A DNA stretch of 64,000 bases from Echeneis naucrates (GCF_900963305.1 NC_042526.1:16683001-16747000), one strand, 5' to 3'; shown: positions 36,201-49,527, counted from the first letter of the stretch. Numbers and translations: made by a program. The notes: a model not told the origin generated them from the letters alone.

Positions 36201-39200
36201 TGCCATGGCAGTTGTTTTATACACTTAAGCTGCAACTACAAAACATGTCACATTCTCTGTAAACTAAACATGGCGAGACAAACATACTGACCCTTATGCA
36301 ATGTTTGTGACTCTAACTTCGGTTCTTCTTCTCTTACATTCATTCTTTTGACTTGGTTGCAAAATCAAAGGATAACCTTTTAAAAAAGGCCAAGGGCTGT
36401 GACGTTAATCACAAACAGAACTCTGCACATTAATATGGTGGTGTTTGATAACAGGCTTAATCAATCAAATGACCTCTCGAATGTTTTTCTCACGGAGATG
36501 AACGTTCGATCGAAATGCCTTTCAAAAGGTTATGAAAAACGAATAAATATTTGTGAGCAGTACAGCAAAGACAGAGATGCATGATTCAGTAATGACTAAT
36601 GAATTAGAGCTCATTTCCCATTAAAGGAATACAAAAAAAAAAAAAAAAAATTGACTAAATGTTGACAAGGTTTCTGACAAACAGCAGGGAGGCAGGCCTC
36701 TTATCCATTCTGCTAGTTTATTATCAACAGCTGCAGAAAATTAATTAGGTGTTTCCCCTACAGGTTATATTCTGGTGTACAATGCTAATAACCGGACTTG
36801 CATGAAAACAAATGGTCTGAATTAAGTCTTAATTGTACCTGATGTGAAGAGGCTCTGTGGTTCGGGGGTCATGGGCCAGTCTGAGCTGCCGCGGGGGGAG
36901 TTGGGGAAGGGGGGTAGGCCAGCAGGAAGAGGGTTAGGATGTCTGAAGTTACTGTTGTCTGAAAAGAGCGACTGGGACTCGGCTGCCGCACCCTCAAAGG
37001 GTGAACGAGCTGTGAGGTCTGACACGCTGATGGGCACCACCAGGCTGGGCTTAGTTAAGCCCGGGGGAGGGGAGGGGGAGTCACTGGTGGGTATCTAGAG
37101 AAAGCGAGAGGAACAAATACTCATGAATTGGTTTTGTGCCGAGCAAATTCACTGTTATTTCGATGTCACAGAAATATCAAGAGGTAAGGATAATTACCTG
37201 TTGTAAAGTCTCTCCATTTACTATACCAATTGATTCTGGGGGTTTGTCACTAGGACTGCAAACAGAAAAAACATTTGATATATAAACAGAAAATATTACT
37301 TTTAGTATATGGACATATGGCAGAGGAAAGGTTAGTGTTACCTGTTACTGTCACAGTTAGAGGAGAAAGGGGACAGGGCAGTACGCTGACCAGGACCCAG
37401 CTCTGCATCTAGCCCATCTGAAGCAATAACTTCTTGGTCTAGATAGTCTAGCAGTGGAGGGGACTTGCGGTCCTCTGAAAGCCCATTCGTCAGTTTGTTA
37501 TGCCCTGACAGAGTTGGCCACCCATCTTTACCATTGCTATTGTTGGTTCTGTTACAAAGCAGTGGAAGAATAAAGCTTAACACAATAATCAGGACATACT
37601 GTGGATGCAATTAGAGGAGGAACATAGAAGTAATAAATGACAACCTCTGTGTGGAGTTGGATTTACTCTTTGACTTCTCTGTACCACATGCTGGAGGTTG
37701 TAGAAAGCTAGGGTTAATTTTATAGAGGTCTTGGAGGAGTTTCTGCTCATACTCTTGATGTTTTCCCGCCTAAAAACAAGAGAAGCAAACATACAGAAAC
37801 TCTTTTCATCATGAAATCTTTTCAAACATTCACAATTCAGACATGACGGAGAAAAGATTGACTTTCACACTTTACCTGCATCTCCTCTTTAGTAAAGCTA
37901 GCTGCTTCATCTCCCAGCTCATGTAGATACATACAATCAGGTTTGGGACACTGCATACTTTTAAGGAAGTAACTGCAGTACTTTGTTGTGCCTAAAGAAG
38001 CCTTCAACAAAAACAGATACACTCTCAGCTCTCAGTATGAAATTACACATGAATACATAAATATAAAATTCTAAATTAAGGACTTACAAGAGTTTGATTT
38101 AATATTACTATTTCAACTTGCAAGTTCTTAAATAAAACATTATTAAAAATAGGAAGAGTTCATATAATAAATTGCTCTTAATGGGGAAAAAAATACATAG
38201 CATAACATAACTGCCATCTCACCTTGAGTGTTCTGCCATCAACAACCACATTGTTCACACACTGTATTGCCCTTAGAGCATCTTCAGAGCGGATGTAAGT
38301 GACATAAGCACTGGCACTAGGCCCCTGAAAAACCATAAAAAAGTAAGTAATTTAAACATACTAAATTTACTGCAGAGACGTTAACCTGTTTTTGCATCTC
38401 TGGGGCTACTATTAGCAATCATTTCCATGTTTATTTTCATCTCGGACCAATTGTTCTTCTCTTAACACACACAACAACACACACAAAGGTAAACCTATAC
38501 ATTTATTGTTAGTACATCCTGTTTGATTAATTCAACCTCTCACCTGTGAACCTGCGTAGGATGTGCTATTATTGATGACCACTTTATGGATTTTTCCAAA
38601 CCTCCCAAAATATTCAGGTCGTTTTAAGACCTGTGGGCACAACACAAAAGAATAAGTTGCCAGAGTTTTGGTGCATGATGAACCCTTTAATGCACACTAT
38701 TCAACATAAGCTTTACAGTTGAGTCTTTAGTGATTTTTTTCCTATAGAAATCTTCATATGCACAACATCAAAAGACTTCCTATTGTCACCCCATCACTCT
38801 GTGCTCACCTCTGGGTCAGCAAGTCGCTGTGAAAGTCCCACCACAAACACCAGATTTCTCTGGACAACTCTGACACTGGCCAGATGCTTGCGGTTTTCTG
38901 TCACCTTCTGCTTCTTCTCATTCTGTTTCTGCTTCTTTTCATTCTTTATCCTTTGGATCTCCTCCTGTGACAGAGGCTTGTACACAGCTGGGTCCTCTGG
39001 GTATGGCTACATAGGGAGGGGGGGAAAAAAAAAAAGTTTTGTTTTGTTTTGTTTTTTTTTGTTCATTGTTTGCAGAAAAAAATGCCCTGGATGTCCAAAG
39101 AAGTACCCTATTGAAGCATAGTGGCCAACGCAGGCCTTGAGTTAGGCAGCGTAGTGGTCCAATAGGCATCGGTTACCAAACTGCTGAGGTTACTGATTTA

Positions 39201-39566
39201 AATAATGTTTAAAAACCCAACTACTTTGAAAAGGCATCCAAATAGTTCAATTCTCTCAGTATTTGCATTTAGATGCTTAACATCCTCACATCTGCTTTGG
39301 TGAACTCATACTCTCTGCTGTCATAACATTAAAATCAGTCTCAATTTGTCAAGAATTTGTCTGCTACTGTGTTCATTTCATCATGTCCTCACCTTTCTGC
39401 AGGCAGGGCAGAGACCGTTCTCGTCTGTGCGGATGCGATGCCAACAGAAGCGGCAGATCTGGTAGCCACAGGTGCAGGGGAAGAAGTTGACGTCATCAAT
39501 CTCTAACGGCTCCATGCACAGAGGGCACTCCATGGGGTCATCCTTCATTTCAGGGCTGTGGGACAT
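33214..39566 (-). CDS. cnot4: CCR4-NOT complex E3 ubiquitin ligase CNOT4
   Basis: Twelve coding exons (- strand): 39566-39393, 39006-38809, 38630-38544, 38324-38223, 38001-37876, 37769-37645, 37548-37342, 37255-37198, 37094-36839, 35897-35397, 35144-34911, 33539-33214; joined 2394 nt, 797 aa. CNOT4 (yeast Not4) is a RING E3 in mRNA decay and ribosome-associated quality control. Visible parts: C4C4 RING with Cys 14, 17, 31, 33, 38, 41, 53, 56; a basic linker; an RRM over exons 3-5 (NLVFVVGLSQRL to VDGRTLK); CCCH zinc finger C196-x8-C205-x4-C210-x3-H214; then a long Pro/Ser/Asn-rich tail with blocks also found in human CNOT4 (STDWQAAFGFG, LGFDPFDVTRKALADLIEKE, FLDLNLPPQHNTGLGGIP, EWQDGLRALLPNININFGG, FHSPPPGFQTAFRPP). 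All junctions are GT-AG; the donor at 37644 (GTTGTC) is weak. Ser and Gln runs make the tail longer than the human one. Confidence 0.95.
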
Positions 39567-40849
39567 CCTATGACGTGGCAAGGGTGAGTGTTGAAGCTGG
39601 TCACAGAGCACAGGGCTAAGAAAACAAAGACAGGAGACTAAACGTAAGAGTCCCATCACAATATGAGTGAAAATAATAAAAGATTAAAAATAAACTAAAC
39701 AAATCCCTTCTACTTTTTGAACTTGTTCAAACACAAGCTGAAGAGCAGGATGATAAACAACAATCTGTTGGTAGTTTACTAGGTACATCTGGCTAGAACT
39801 ACTTCAATCTATACAATCTAACTTCAAATAGAGGGCATAGTTTCCAGTCTTAAACTTTTTATGAAGGTGGGGATTCAACTTTTGGAGTCTGTAGTCTGTG
39901 GTGGTGGTGTTGAGTTGCATTGCATTCCATTTATTGTATCCTGTCTACTCTATCTAAACCACTGTAGATTAAGTACAAGTTCAGTAAATTTGTAAGCTAA
40001 ATGATTAGTTGCTTGTCAGACAAATTACAAGTAGCACTGTAGCTATCAGTTATTTGCACAAATAACTAATTAAGTATTTAACCTAGAAAATGAAAAATAT
40101 AAATGGCATCATCTTCATTTCATTAGGTCACAAGTAATAAAACCGCAAAAATTCCAAAATCTGAGAGAATGCACCGATTCTTCTGATTTTTGCATTAAAA
40201 ATTAGTTGTTGCTGCTAGCAGTTTTTTTTTCCAGCTCCAGTAAATGGTTTAATGAGCAATTCATTGTTCCAGTCTGTTTTATTCCCCTCTATGCCTGAAA
40301 ATTTTACGATTTTTTTTCCCCTCCTTTAACTGCTTCTTTTACAACAGAGGCTATCTCTGGATCAAAACGAAAAGGAGGGCCATAAAGGTGAACCGATGTC
40401 TCCCTAAGACAGTCACATCTTTAACTGAACAACACAACCTTCACAGAGTTATGCTTGATTGCATGGCTGATTAATATCTCTGCCTTGTTCATAGCTTTTA
40501 GCTAAATTTGTGTACATCCTCAAAACACAAGCTAGGATCACCACTGATGCGGATGTTGTGGTGTCTTTCATGGGTTGACAGTACTTTCTTCGACACATCG
40601 TCTTGACGGACGATAAAGAGAAATTGGGAAAAGCTGCGTTCATTGAGGGATGACTCGTCTGCTGATGGTAGCTCAGACCCAGCCTGGCTTTCTACGTGAC
40701 AGCCCCGCTGCCATCAAACCGAGCCCGATAAAAGCCCACAGCGTTGAGCTTGAACTGGGCGATAGCAGGGAAATGCCAACATTTCCATTCCCTGGTAGTA
40801 TCTTGCTATGAAATTCACATGCAAAAGGGCGTTACTACTCTTTTTGCAG

Positions 40850-41520
40850 ATACCGCCTGGCTCGAAATGTCGTGTGCGAAGCCAGCGCACCTAGATGTCC
40901 AGGCTGGTAACTTTAGCTGCTCTGTCCGGAGGATCGTACATTATGACAGATGTTATTTGACTAACGTTGGGCTAAGCTAACGCTAGCTGCAAATTGGGTA
41001 AAAGAAGCCGGTCTCACCAAGAGCCGGTACCCAGGGGTACCTGGCAGTTTTGTCACAAAAATAAGACTCGCAGAGAGTTGTACTGAACGGATGTTGGTGT
41101 TAAACGCTTTGAAAAACGCATGACACAACGTTACGCGTTCTCCTACATTTTAACTGACAGCTTGCTTCGTGTTAACCGCTAGCATGCTACATTATCATGA
41201 AAGCGGACGGCGCGGCCTACACAAGCTAACGCTGTGCTGGAGGAAGCTTGCTGGCACCATAAACAACTGACACTGCTCTCACGACTGTAAGACAACCGGG
41301 GCAGTGTCGTGGCGAGCTGGGGCGCTGTCTGGTGTAATTCTCCGGAGTCCTATCGGACACAGCTGTCCTCTAATAAATGGGGGAGAATAGAGGAGGTCTA
41401 GCCCAGCTAGCAGCCCGGCTAATGCTAGCGTCACTTACCCTGTCCGTATTTAGCTTAGATTCCACTCCAAGGGAGTCACACCAGATTGGGCGGAGACTGC
41501 GAGCCAATGTATCAGAAATG
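40850..41520 (-). promoter_or_regulatory. cnot4 CpG-rich promoter and non-coding exon 1
   Basis: CpG density rises over about 40.87-41.45 kb against an A/T-rich background. On the - strand a strong donor, GGACAGG|GTAAGTGA, has its GT at 41438-41437, which fits a non-coding first exon ending at 41439. The first coding exon begins at an acceptor at 39615 (TTTGTTTTCTTAG), giving 49 nt of leader before the ATG at 39566. Intron 1 would be about 1.8 kb. The exact transcription start is not visible. Confidence 0.6.
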
Positions 41521-41529
41521 TCAAAATTT

Positions 41530-42590
41530 CTATAAACGGCCACTCAAGAAACCGTAGATGTGTTGGTCTGCTGTAATCAAAAGGCTATTAAGATGTTTTT
41601 GCCCCTTTCTTTTCTTGGTATTGTGGAGACAATTTACGCTCAAACCACCATCTTAGCTAGCATTAAAGTTGGGAGGAGGGAATGGGGCAAGTATTCTGTG
41701 CCACTGAGTCTGCGCAGACGGACAGATTCTTTGTGGGACATTGAGTTTTCCGTGGGAATAAAAAGCACTTAGGGACATGTCAGCTTCTCTGCTTGGATAT
41801 TGACATTTTGTGCTTTCAGTGTTACGACGAGTATTCTGTGCTGTTTTCATGCCAGACAGTGTAGTTTTATACTGTTCTCGTTATACTGAAACTGTGAATT
41901 AACCACAATTATTTTTTATTAATTCATTTAATTTCATGATGTCACTCCTATCCATTACTAATGAGTTACCTACGCTGGGCAAATATTTAATGAATGGAGA
42001 GATTAACGAAGTCTTTCTGGGGTTTTTTGGCCCTTTTTTGAGGGACACCGAGATATTGAGAACATACATTTTCGAAAATAGCAAAAGTTTGGAAAAAGTA
42101 ACATTTTCAGTTTTTGCTAATGCTGTTGAATTGAAACAATGTTTTTTTTTTTAAGAATTACAACCTTCATCAGACTAGAAAAATATCCAAAACTCTTTGT
42201 AAATAAATTTTTAAACCCTTAAAAATGGTCTTACAACATGAAAAAAAAAGATTCAGAATGCTTCCTTCATCACTTTTTTTTTATATTATGGTTTCCATAA
42301 TATTTACAATATACAAGATGATGCCATTTATCTACAAGGATTTGTCATCACAAACATTGTTAGTAAAAAGTGTTTATTTTCTGTAGTTTTGCAAGATATC
42401 ACTTTGAACATACAATCATATAATTTTTTTTTTATGTGTAATTTTTTAAAATTAATGTATCAGATTTCATATGAATCCAATATCACATTTTAAGGCTGAA
42501 AATGATAAAATACTGAAAATTATGTGAAATAAAAATGATAAATGGACCAAAGCCATCTTGCAACAGAGAGAAATGCTTTTCCCAAACAGA
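41530..42590. other. Intergenic between cnot4 and the pseudouridine enzyme gene
   Basis: About 1 kb, A/T-rich, without an exon. TTTATT at 42373-42378 reads AATAAA on the - strand, about 0.2 kb beyond the stop of the pseudouridine enzyme gene, and is a reasonable poly(A) signal for it. A + strand frame at 41936-42154 has no domain. Confidence 0.5.
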
Positions 42591-42598
42591 AAGTATTT

Positions 42599-45500
42599 CT
42601 AATCTATCCATCTGTAGCTCGGTTTGGGCCAGTTCTCGATTTTGTTGGGATCCACTGCATCTAAGGTGAGTGTGGGGGTTATGGGGTGCGGTGATGCCAG
42701 GGACAGCCATGCAGCCAGGAGGCCCATTCGAACACAGCTGTCTGTGTCTTTCTGCTGGACAATCCCCACCATCAAAGCACCTGCAAGACTGGAGATAGAA
42801 CATGAATGAGCTTGTTTTAATTGTTTATGTTTGACTTTGTATAAGAGTGCATAAAGATCGCGGGAAATGTAAATCAGTTGAAACTGTAGCAAAAAGGATA
42901 AAAGAGGAAGTGAGTCAGCAAAATTTTTAGCACCTATCTCCTGCTCCTGAAACATTCACTGTCTCTCCTGTGGTCATCATCAGCGCTGGGTAGTGCACAG
43001 CACAAAATCGTCCTCTCTACAAACCCACGTGCAATAAATAATTAGGAATCATACTAATCATTGTTATCTTCAATGCCATCTTAAATCCAGACCACCCTTA
43101 CAGCTTTCTGTTTTCTTGGCTGCAGGTTGACTGAGCCTGCACTGGACTCTCCACACACCATCACACCATGATGCCCCAGGGTCACCACCAGACAGTGAAG
43201 ATAATCCAGGAGGGGGCGTGAGAGAGCCACGGTAACATTCAGCACCTCCTCAAGAGAGGTCGGCAGCACTGCTCATGCACAAGACAAAACCACATCCGCA
43301 GCTGCTATTAAACTATTTGCATTTTCAGAAGAAAACTAACATCAAAAACTGTGGCAGGAAATATACGACAGCTGTACTTTCAACTGCCTGTTGTTTGACC
43401 TCTGTGTACCTTCAGGTGTTGGGAAACCCAGAGTTTTGTTCATGGTGCACAACTCGTCCAGGTTTGGGGATGTATAGGACAGAGACTTCCAAGTATCTGA
43501 CAGGAAAGGCTTACCAGCCTTGTCTGGATTTGTTGGTTCATACCAAACTGTAAGACACAATGATGGCAGTGCATCAAAATCAATGAAATCATGTCTTTTA
43601 TTATCATTTAGTTAGTCTTCCCTGTGCTTACCACTGACGTTGTGCTTTTTGGCAAGACAACAAACATAGTCGATGGTAGAGGCAGGGATATTTCCATCGA
43701 GACACACAAGAGTGGCTGATGAAAGCTGCTTCTCAAACTGTGACACCTATCGGAGGATAACCAAAGACAGATTTAAGTAATTGTAGTACAAGTAAAAACA
43801 CATCAGTAATTTGTGAAACACAGTTAAAAGGTTCTAAAATGAAATATAGTTATAACTAATTATTGTCATAAATGAACTATAATTTTGGTCTATATATAAT
43901 ATACAAAATACACATCCCACTTTCTTTAAACCCAAGATGACACCAAAACATATTATTTTGCTCAAAAATAAATAATCAAAGCTATTTATTTTACTTAACT
44001 TGCAGTGTGACCATAACCTGTAAATATTTTGTGCATGTTCACTGACAATACAACTTACTACAAACAGAGTTAACTGAGGGAGTATAATTTACTGACTGCA
44101 GTACAAGACTATGAATGAATGTATCAATATGTGGGATTGATATGATGAAAACTTTAAGGATTGGGCACTGAAGCTGGATGATTTAAAACAAATGCCTTTG
44201 TCAGTAAAACTTACATATTGCTCTGTTATTTGATTGTGAATGTCCATATCTCCTAATCCAAGACTCAGTTCTCCACTCTCAGTGATAACAGCGCAGTATG
44301 TGGCTGTGCATTGCTCTTCCAGTCTGACCACACCACTTGTGTTCTTTCAAAAATGAGAAAAATGACAAGAGCTAAACATCTACATATTTAAGTAAAAGGG
44401 ATTTTTTTGTGCTTAGCTGTTGATGTTCACGTACCATATGTTTACAGTAGTTGAACACTGTATCACTGTGAGAATCGGCTCCAGTAGCTGAGATGAACAG
44501 CGGTCTGTGGCCTAATCTGCTCAGAGAGTCTTAAAACACCAAAGAAATGAGTGTGAGATAAGCAGGTTTCAATGACAGATAGGAGTGTGCATAGAAATAA
44601 TCAGATAAAAAAAAAAAAAAAAAAAACGCTCACCAGCAATATTTCGTCCTACACCACCAAATGACTGAAAGACACTTCCTGGGTTTGTTTGTCCTGACTG
44701 AAATAGCAAATGTCAAAAGATGGTTTCTAACAAGCATAACATGATTTTAAATGCTATGTCGGAGGAGCAATGGACACACTGCAAGCTAAACTTACACAGA
44801 GTGTTTTTGTTTTTGCTTTGGCAATGAAATCCACGTTTATTCCTCCAATGACAACCTGTAAAACAGCAGCATAGTAGGTACTGTCTTGGACCAACATTTG
44901 GCTACACAGAAAACGGCTACATAATTTGTTTATACTCACAATATCTGTCTCTGATGAACGATTAGTTTTGCTCCTCAGCTTTCTCTCATTAATTTCTTGT
45001 GACAGTGCACAAGCTATCTGACTTCCAACCCGAGCATTGTTATGAATGAGAGCAATGTCTTGAAACAAATCTGGTTAAGGTCAGTTTATCATAGGTTAAA
45101 GGTCTGTCAGCCTCAGAGACAAATCTATTTTTCCCTTTACAAATCTTGTCTGTGCCTCTTTTCAAAGAATTTGATATGATCAGGTGTTCGCTCTGACTTT
45201 CCAACCATTGAGATTTTCTGAAGGATACTGGCCTGAAGGGACTTTCCTTCAGTTATCTCATTGACCTTCTGAAGAATGAATGGTGTCACATCTCTTCCTG
45301 TGATACCTTTCGCACTGAAGTGAGTGAATCAAAAAGACAATAGAAGGTTTTCAGCTTTCTCGATCACCACAAATCCAGACAAATTTTCCATTGCTTTCTC
45401 AAGAAATGAAAGAGAAGTGGCTGCAGTTTAAGGAACACAGCAGTAGATTAAACCACAGACCCTCTGTACCTTGCCTCTATCACGGCAGCCTGTATGGCTT

Positions 45501-47539
45501 CTTCAATCTGCTGGCCTTCAGCTGCATGCTCCTCTGGGATGGGCACCGCTAACAGGACACCACTTTGAAGACCCAAGGAGAGAGTGCTTGCTGAAAGACA
45601 TTGATAATAGACAGACGCAATCAAAAAAGCAATGAGACAAACCACCAGTGCAATGGTTACTCTGACAGTGAAATATTGTGTGAAACATGCTACTTATTTA
45701 ATTCTGAGCCAGACAACATTCAGAAATAGTGGCCATTGAATCTGTTCAGGCTCAAGGAAATTGGATACAAGTATGGATATACCAATGATTTTGGCTGCCT
45801 CAACTGGATTGGTGACTTGGCACGGGGAAGAGAATCCACTTTTTGGAGAAAAGAAAGCTGGAAAATCCTTTGAACTTCCATAGGTGGCTACACAGACACC
45901 ATGTGTCTCCTGAGTACAGAGACACGGCAGACAACACATTTAGCAGTATGACAACTTTAGTTTATGTCACTTATCTCCCAATGGGACACAAACATATTGC
46001 TGATATACATTTGGTTGTCTTAAGACTCAAATGGAAACCACAAAATCATATTTTCTGAAAAAAATTCAGTATTCTCACTAGGAATTCAAGGGTGCGACCG
46101 ATGTCCAGAATTGATTTGACCCCAGCAGAAACCACAGCAATAGGAGTCCGGCCTAGCTCTGTCAGGTCTGCACTGATGTCCAGACCTGGAGGAAGAATCT
46201 TTTAGTCAGTAGTGACTAAATGTAAGCCTTTCCATTAACTCTGAATAAAGCTTTAACAGCCCATCCTTTTCCATATGAAGGTCTCAGAGTGAACAGGTGG
46301 GCTGGCCCTTTAGTAGCCTAATTTGGTCTGACATCAAATTGAGATTGATACAAAATAGCGGGTGCATTTGATGAAGGCATTGTTTGCTCAAGAAGATGTT
46401 TGTGTGACGGGAAACCAAAACAATACAACCCCTGTCTGTATGTTTTCATGGTTTATTAAAAGACCAATGCTATTATAAGGTTTCAGAACTCCATTTTCAA
46501 ACACAATTTACTTCATCTTACTTTTTTCTCCATCCCTATGAACCCCTCCAATGCCTCCTGTGACAAACACAGGGATGCCAGCTTGATGAGCAGCTATCAT
46601 AGTGGCCGATACAGTTGTTCCTCCAGAGAGCCCCTAAGAAAATAACATAGGCATGCAAAACTGTGTGGACGACACCACAATAAATAAGAAAGCCAGGAAA
46701 TCAATGTGGATGACACTCCGCAATCAGGTCGCCTTTGTGTATGTTAGTTGGAGAAATATCGAGAAATTAAGATTCGATTTTCATATTGTATTTCTACTCC
46801 ATAAATTTCATAGGGAAATGCTGTACTTTTTACTCTGCGATTATTTTGATTGTTTCAATCCAGGAGGAGGTTTTACTTAACAGGCAGATTTTTTTTAGCC
46901 CCATGTGTTTCTGCTTCTACTCAAGCATAAATGTCTGATAAACTCTGTGAAGCTTTCTGAGTCGTACTGCAGTCTCACTTTGCTGATGACAAATGGAAGA
47001 TCCCGGCGGGACACTTTCAGGGACGTCTTGCAGCGAGCGAGATGTTCAAGATCATCTGATGACAGGCCAACATGGACTTTGCCTTCGATCACTCCAACCG
47101 TGGCTGGAGTGGCCCCTTCAGCTCGTACAATAGCCTCCACATCTTTAGCTGTGCTGGATGAGCAAATTATTAACATTCATTATCAAGGATTAAACTATAT
47201 CATATAGTCAGATTTTCTGGCAGTTGACAGTCCTTCTGGGTACCTCAGGTTGTATGGATAGGGCATGCCATGTGTGATAATAGTGCTTTCAAGGGCAACC
47301 ACTGGTTTGTTCTCTGCCAACGCCTGTGATACAGATGGGTGAACTCTGAAGAGGCTGTCTACGGAGGAGATCAGGGTGCATTTACAGTTAAATTAAAATA
47401 GTCATTATTATCATTATGCTCTGAGCAGGGCACAAAATGCATTATCCTGTAAGAGTATAAATTTACCATTTTTGTTCCATTTACTCTGAAGAGTTGTAAT
47501 TCCTCTTCTCAGGATGAGTGTACAGGCTCGCTTAAACAT
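42599..47539 (-). CDS. Bifunctional pseudouridine-5'-phosphate glycosidase / pseudouridine kinase
   Basis: Eighteen exons (- strand): 47539-47467, 47358-47244, 47153-46979, 46633-46522, 46185-46079, 45909-45783, 45590-45470, 45314-45229, 45058-44940, 44855-44796, 44697-44634, 44529-44435, 44343-44215, 43746-43632, 43547-43410, 43271-43102, 43016-42934, 42788-42599; 2079 nt, 692 aa, all GT-AG. Residues about 25-345 form a PsuG-type domain ([53 protein letters not shown]), which splits pseudouridine 5'-phosphate into uracil and ribose 5-phosphate; Glu48, Lys109 and Lys182 align with the E. coli PsuG catalytic residues. Residues 346 to the end form a PfkB-family kinase ([18 protein letters not shown] at 379-386, [11 protein letters not shown] with Asp629), as in PsuK, which makes that substrate. 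The Arg-rich start [20 protein letters not shown] suggests mitochondrial import. The leader exon begins at 47561. The fish orthologue is, I believe, an uncharacterised locus; no symbol assigned. Confidence 0.93.
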
Positions 47540-47561
47540 CCTCACTCAGTTGAGAGAAACA

Positions 47562-48359
47562 CTGAAAAAAGAGCAAGTGTGAAAGTTTACTGTTTAAAAG
47601 AAAATAAGTTCGAACTGGTCCTCATTACTCAAGTTAATCAAGCACGTATGCATCTGTGATCGCAGCCTCCCTTTCTGGCATTCTTCCTCCAAGTATTTGA
47701 AGTAATTTGTATAAATAAGACCTCTGTTGAAATGAAACGTTCACAGAGCATGCTGGCTGGGCAAAACAGTGTCAAGAGAATTTCAAATTAAAGTTATTCA
47801 TCATTTGATTAAGCATTTAGTCTTAAACAAAATGTTTGTGATCTCTGCAAGTGTCCTTTCCAACGCCCATTCTAAAATTCCATCCCATAATACAAAAAGG
47901 ACATTGCAATGAGTCAAATGACACCCTCAAAATAAAATACACTTCTGCTCTAAGGGGAATATCACATTCATGCCCCGAATCGTATATTTGGTTTAAAAAA
48001 TACAAACAAGGCGAATAAATCCCTTGTAGACAAGATTTTAAGAAAAACAGATTTGGTCCGGCAGCAAAACTCAAACAATAACCAACTTTACTTTAGTTCA
48101 GATAATATAAAAGAAACTCCCAAAGTTTGATCCCAGACTTCAGGTTGTTCTCATTTACTGAGGCCGTCGTCAGGACTGTCTTAGCTCCACGTTACCAAAG
48201 TTCAGCACCGTTTTTCACTACTTCCTTATTTACTACGATTCTTTGACTGCTATTTTAGAAATGAGCGGTGGCTTCTCTCTCTCCCTCTCTGTGTGTTCAT
48301 ATTTAGTCACTGCTCAGCCTCTTTTAGTGAAAACAGCCCATAGTAGTTTGCTTATAGAT
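47562..48359. other. 5' flank of the pseudouridine enzyme gene
   Basis: A good acceptor (TTGCTCTTTTTTCAG on the - strand, ending at 47562) lies just upstream of the start-codon exon, so at least one non-coding exon should be in this stretch. I could not place its donor with confidence. No coding sequence is seen. Confidence 0.45.
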
Positions 48360-49527
48360 ATGGAGGAGAGTATTAATAAGTTGGAGGCGCAGCTCCCACC
48401 TTAGCAAGTCCAACTTATGCTAATGTAGTTAGCCGGTCCGCTGTAGTCGATGCGGGCCGACCTACAGCGGTCCATAGAGCGGCTCAGACAGCTTCTTTCC
48501 CCCGCAGAAACTCCCACGCAGTCGGGATCTAGTCAGTGCGGCTGGATGGCTGTCAGAGAGAGGAGCCATAGCCTTAGGCAGCAGCGACCAGCCCAGGTTT
48601 CCAACAGGTTCACCCCACTCAGCTCCACACCCGCCGAGGAACGGACCTCGGTTATCCCGGGTCACAGGGGCCACAGTTCATTCCTCCAGAAACTGCTGGC
48701 TAAGGAAAATCGTAAATACGGGAAGTTGGCTTTTCACGTCGCAAGTAACGACACCCGACTACGTCAGTCAGAGATCAAAATTAATGTGGAGTCTGTGTTT
48801 AACTTCGCAAAAGTATTTGTCGGACACCGTAGTTTTCTCTGGACACCTGCCCAAACTGACCCGCGAGGGCGTGTGCAGCAGCATGACGTCATTCCACCGC
48901 TGGTCGTCTCGGTGGCGTCCAGAAAACCGAGTGGGCTACACAGATAACAGGGGGGAGTTTCTGGGGGATACCTGGTCTGATTGTGGAGGGAGCAGCTCTC
49001 ATATCAGGAGTTGGACTGAATTTACTAGAAAATCAAAACCGTGACATTCGCGAGTCCAGATCGGGAGGCAAAGCTGCAGTTTAACACTCTTCTCTGCGCT
49101 TCAGTCATTATAGATCACCATCATCCATATCGCTGCAAGTTAATGAGCTGATCACTGATCACATGATGGATGTATTCTGAATTCTGAAATCTGACTTCGG
49201 CAGAATAAAGCATAAACGAATCTACACCCCCCACTCATATTAACTTTCATTGTCCTCGTCGGTCGAGGAGGAGGGGTGGCTGCGATATTTCATTGCAGCT
49301 TATTCATCAATCCTAGACCAAAATCTGGCTTTAGATCTTTCGGAAGACTCATTCTCCATCTCTGCCATTCACACTCGAAAACAGAAAAAACATGTTCTGC
49401 TAGTTATAGTATATCATCCTTACTCAGTTTTCCATCAGTTAGTGCAGCTACTATAGCGGAAGAGGAAGATTTCAGTATTCATTTAGGTGCTGCCAGTGAC
49501 AACCTTAGTTTGGCATTTAAGTCGTAA
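48360..49527 (+). mobile_element. Decayed LINE: ORF1 esterase part and ORF2 endonuclease part
   Basis: The frame from ATG 48450 (165 codons, open to 48947) resembles the ORF1 of a common fish non-LTR retrotransposon: QVSNRFTPLSSTPAEE, then LLAKENRKYGKLAFHVASND and TRLRQSE, where the family has an SGNH-hydrolase block (KYGKIVIHVGSNDTRLRQSE). After a frame change near 48800 it continues as DTVVFSGHLPKLT and SSMTSFHRWSSRWRPE. A weak coiled-coil start may lie at 48361 (MEESINKLEAQL, then a stop). From about 49255 a third segment reads GRGGGVAAIFHCSLFINPRP, matching the apurinic-type endonuclease of ORF2, and decays by 49527. Reverse transcriptase and the 3' end are absent. The ORF1 nucleophile-containing segment appears deleted between the PAEE and LLAKEN blocks. 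CR1/L2-like clade is my best guess. Confidence 0.75.

Noticed and set aside
41936-42154. 72-codon + strand frame upstream of cnot4
   Set aside because: Tested as a divergent gene from the cnot4 promoter; it has no splice donor, no domain and lies in A/T-rich sequence.
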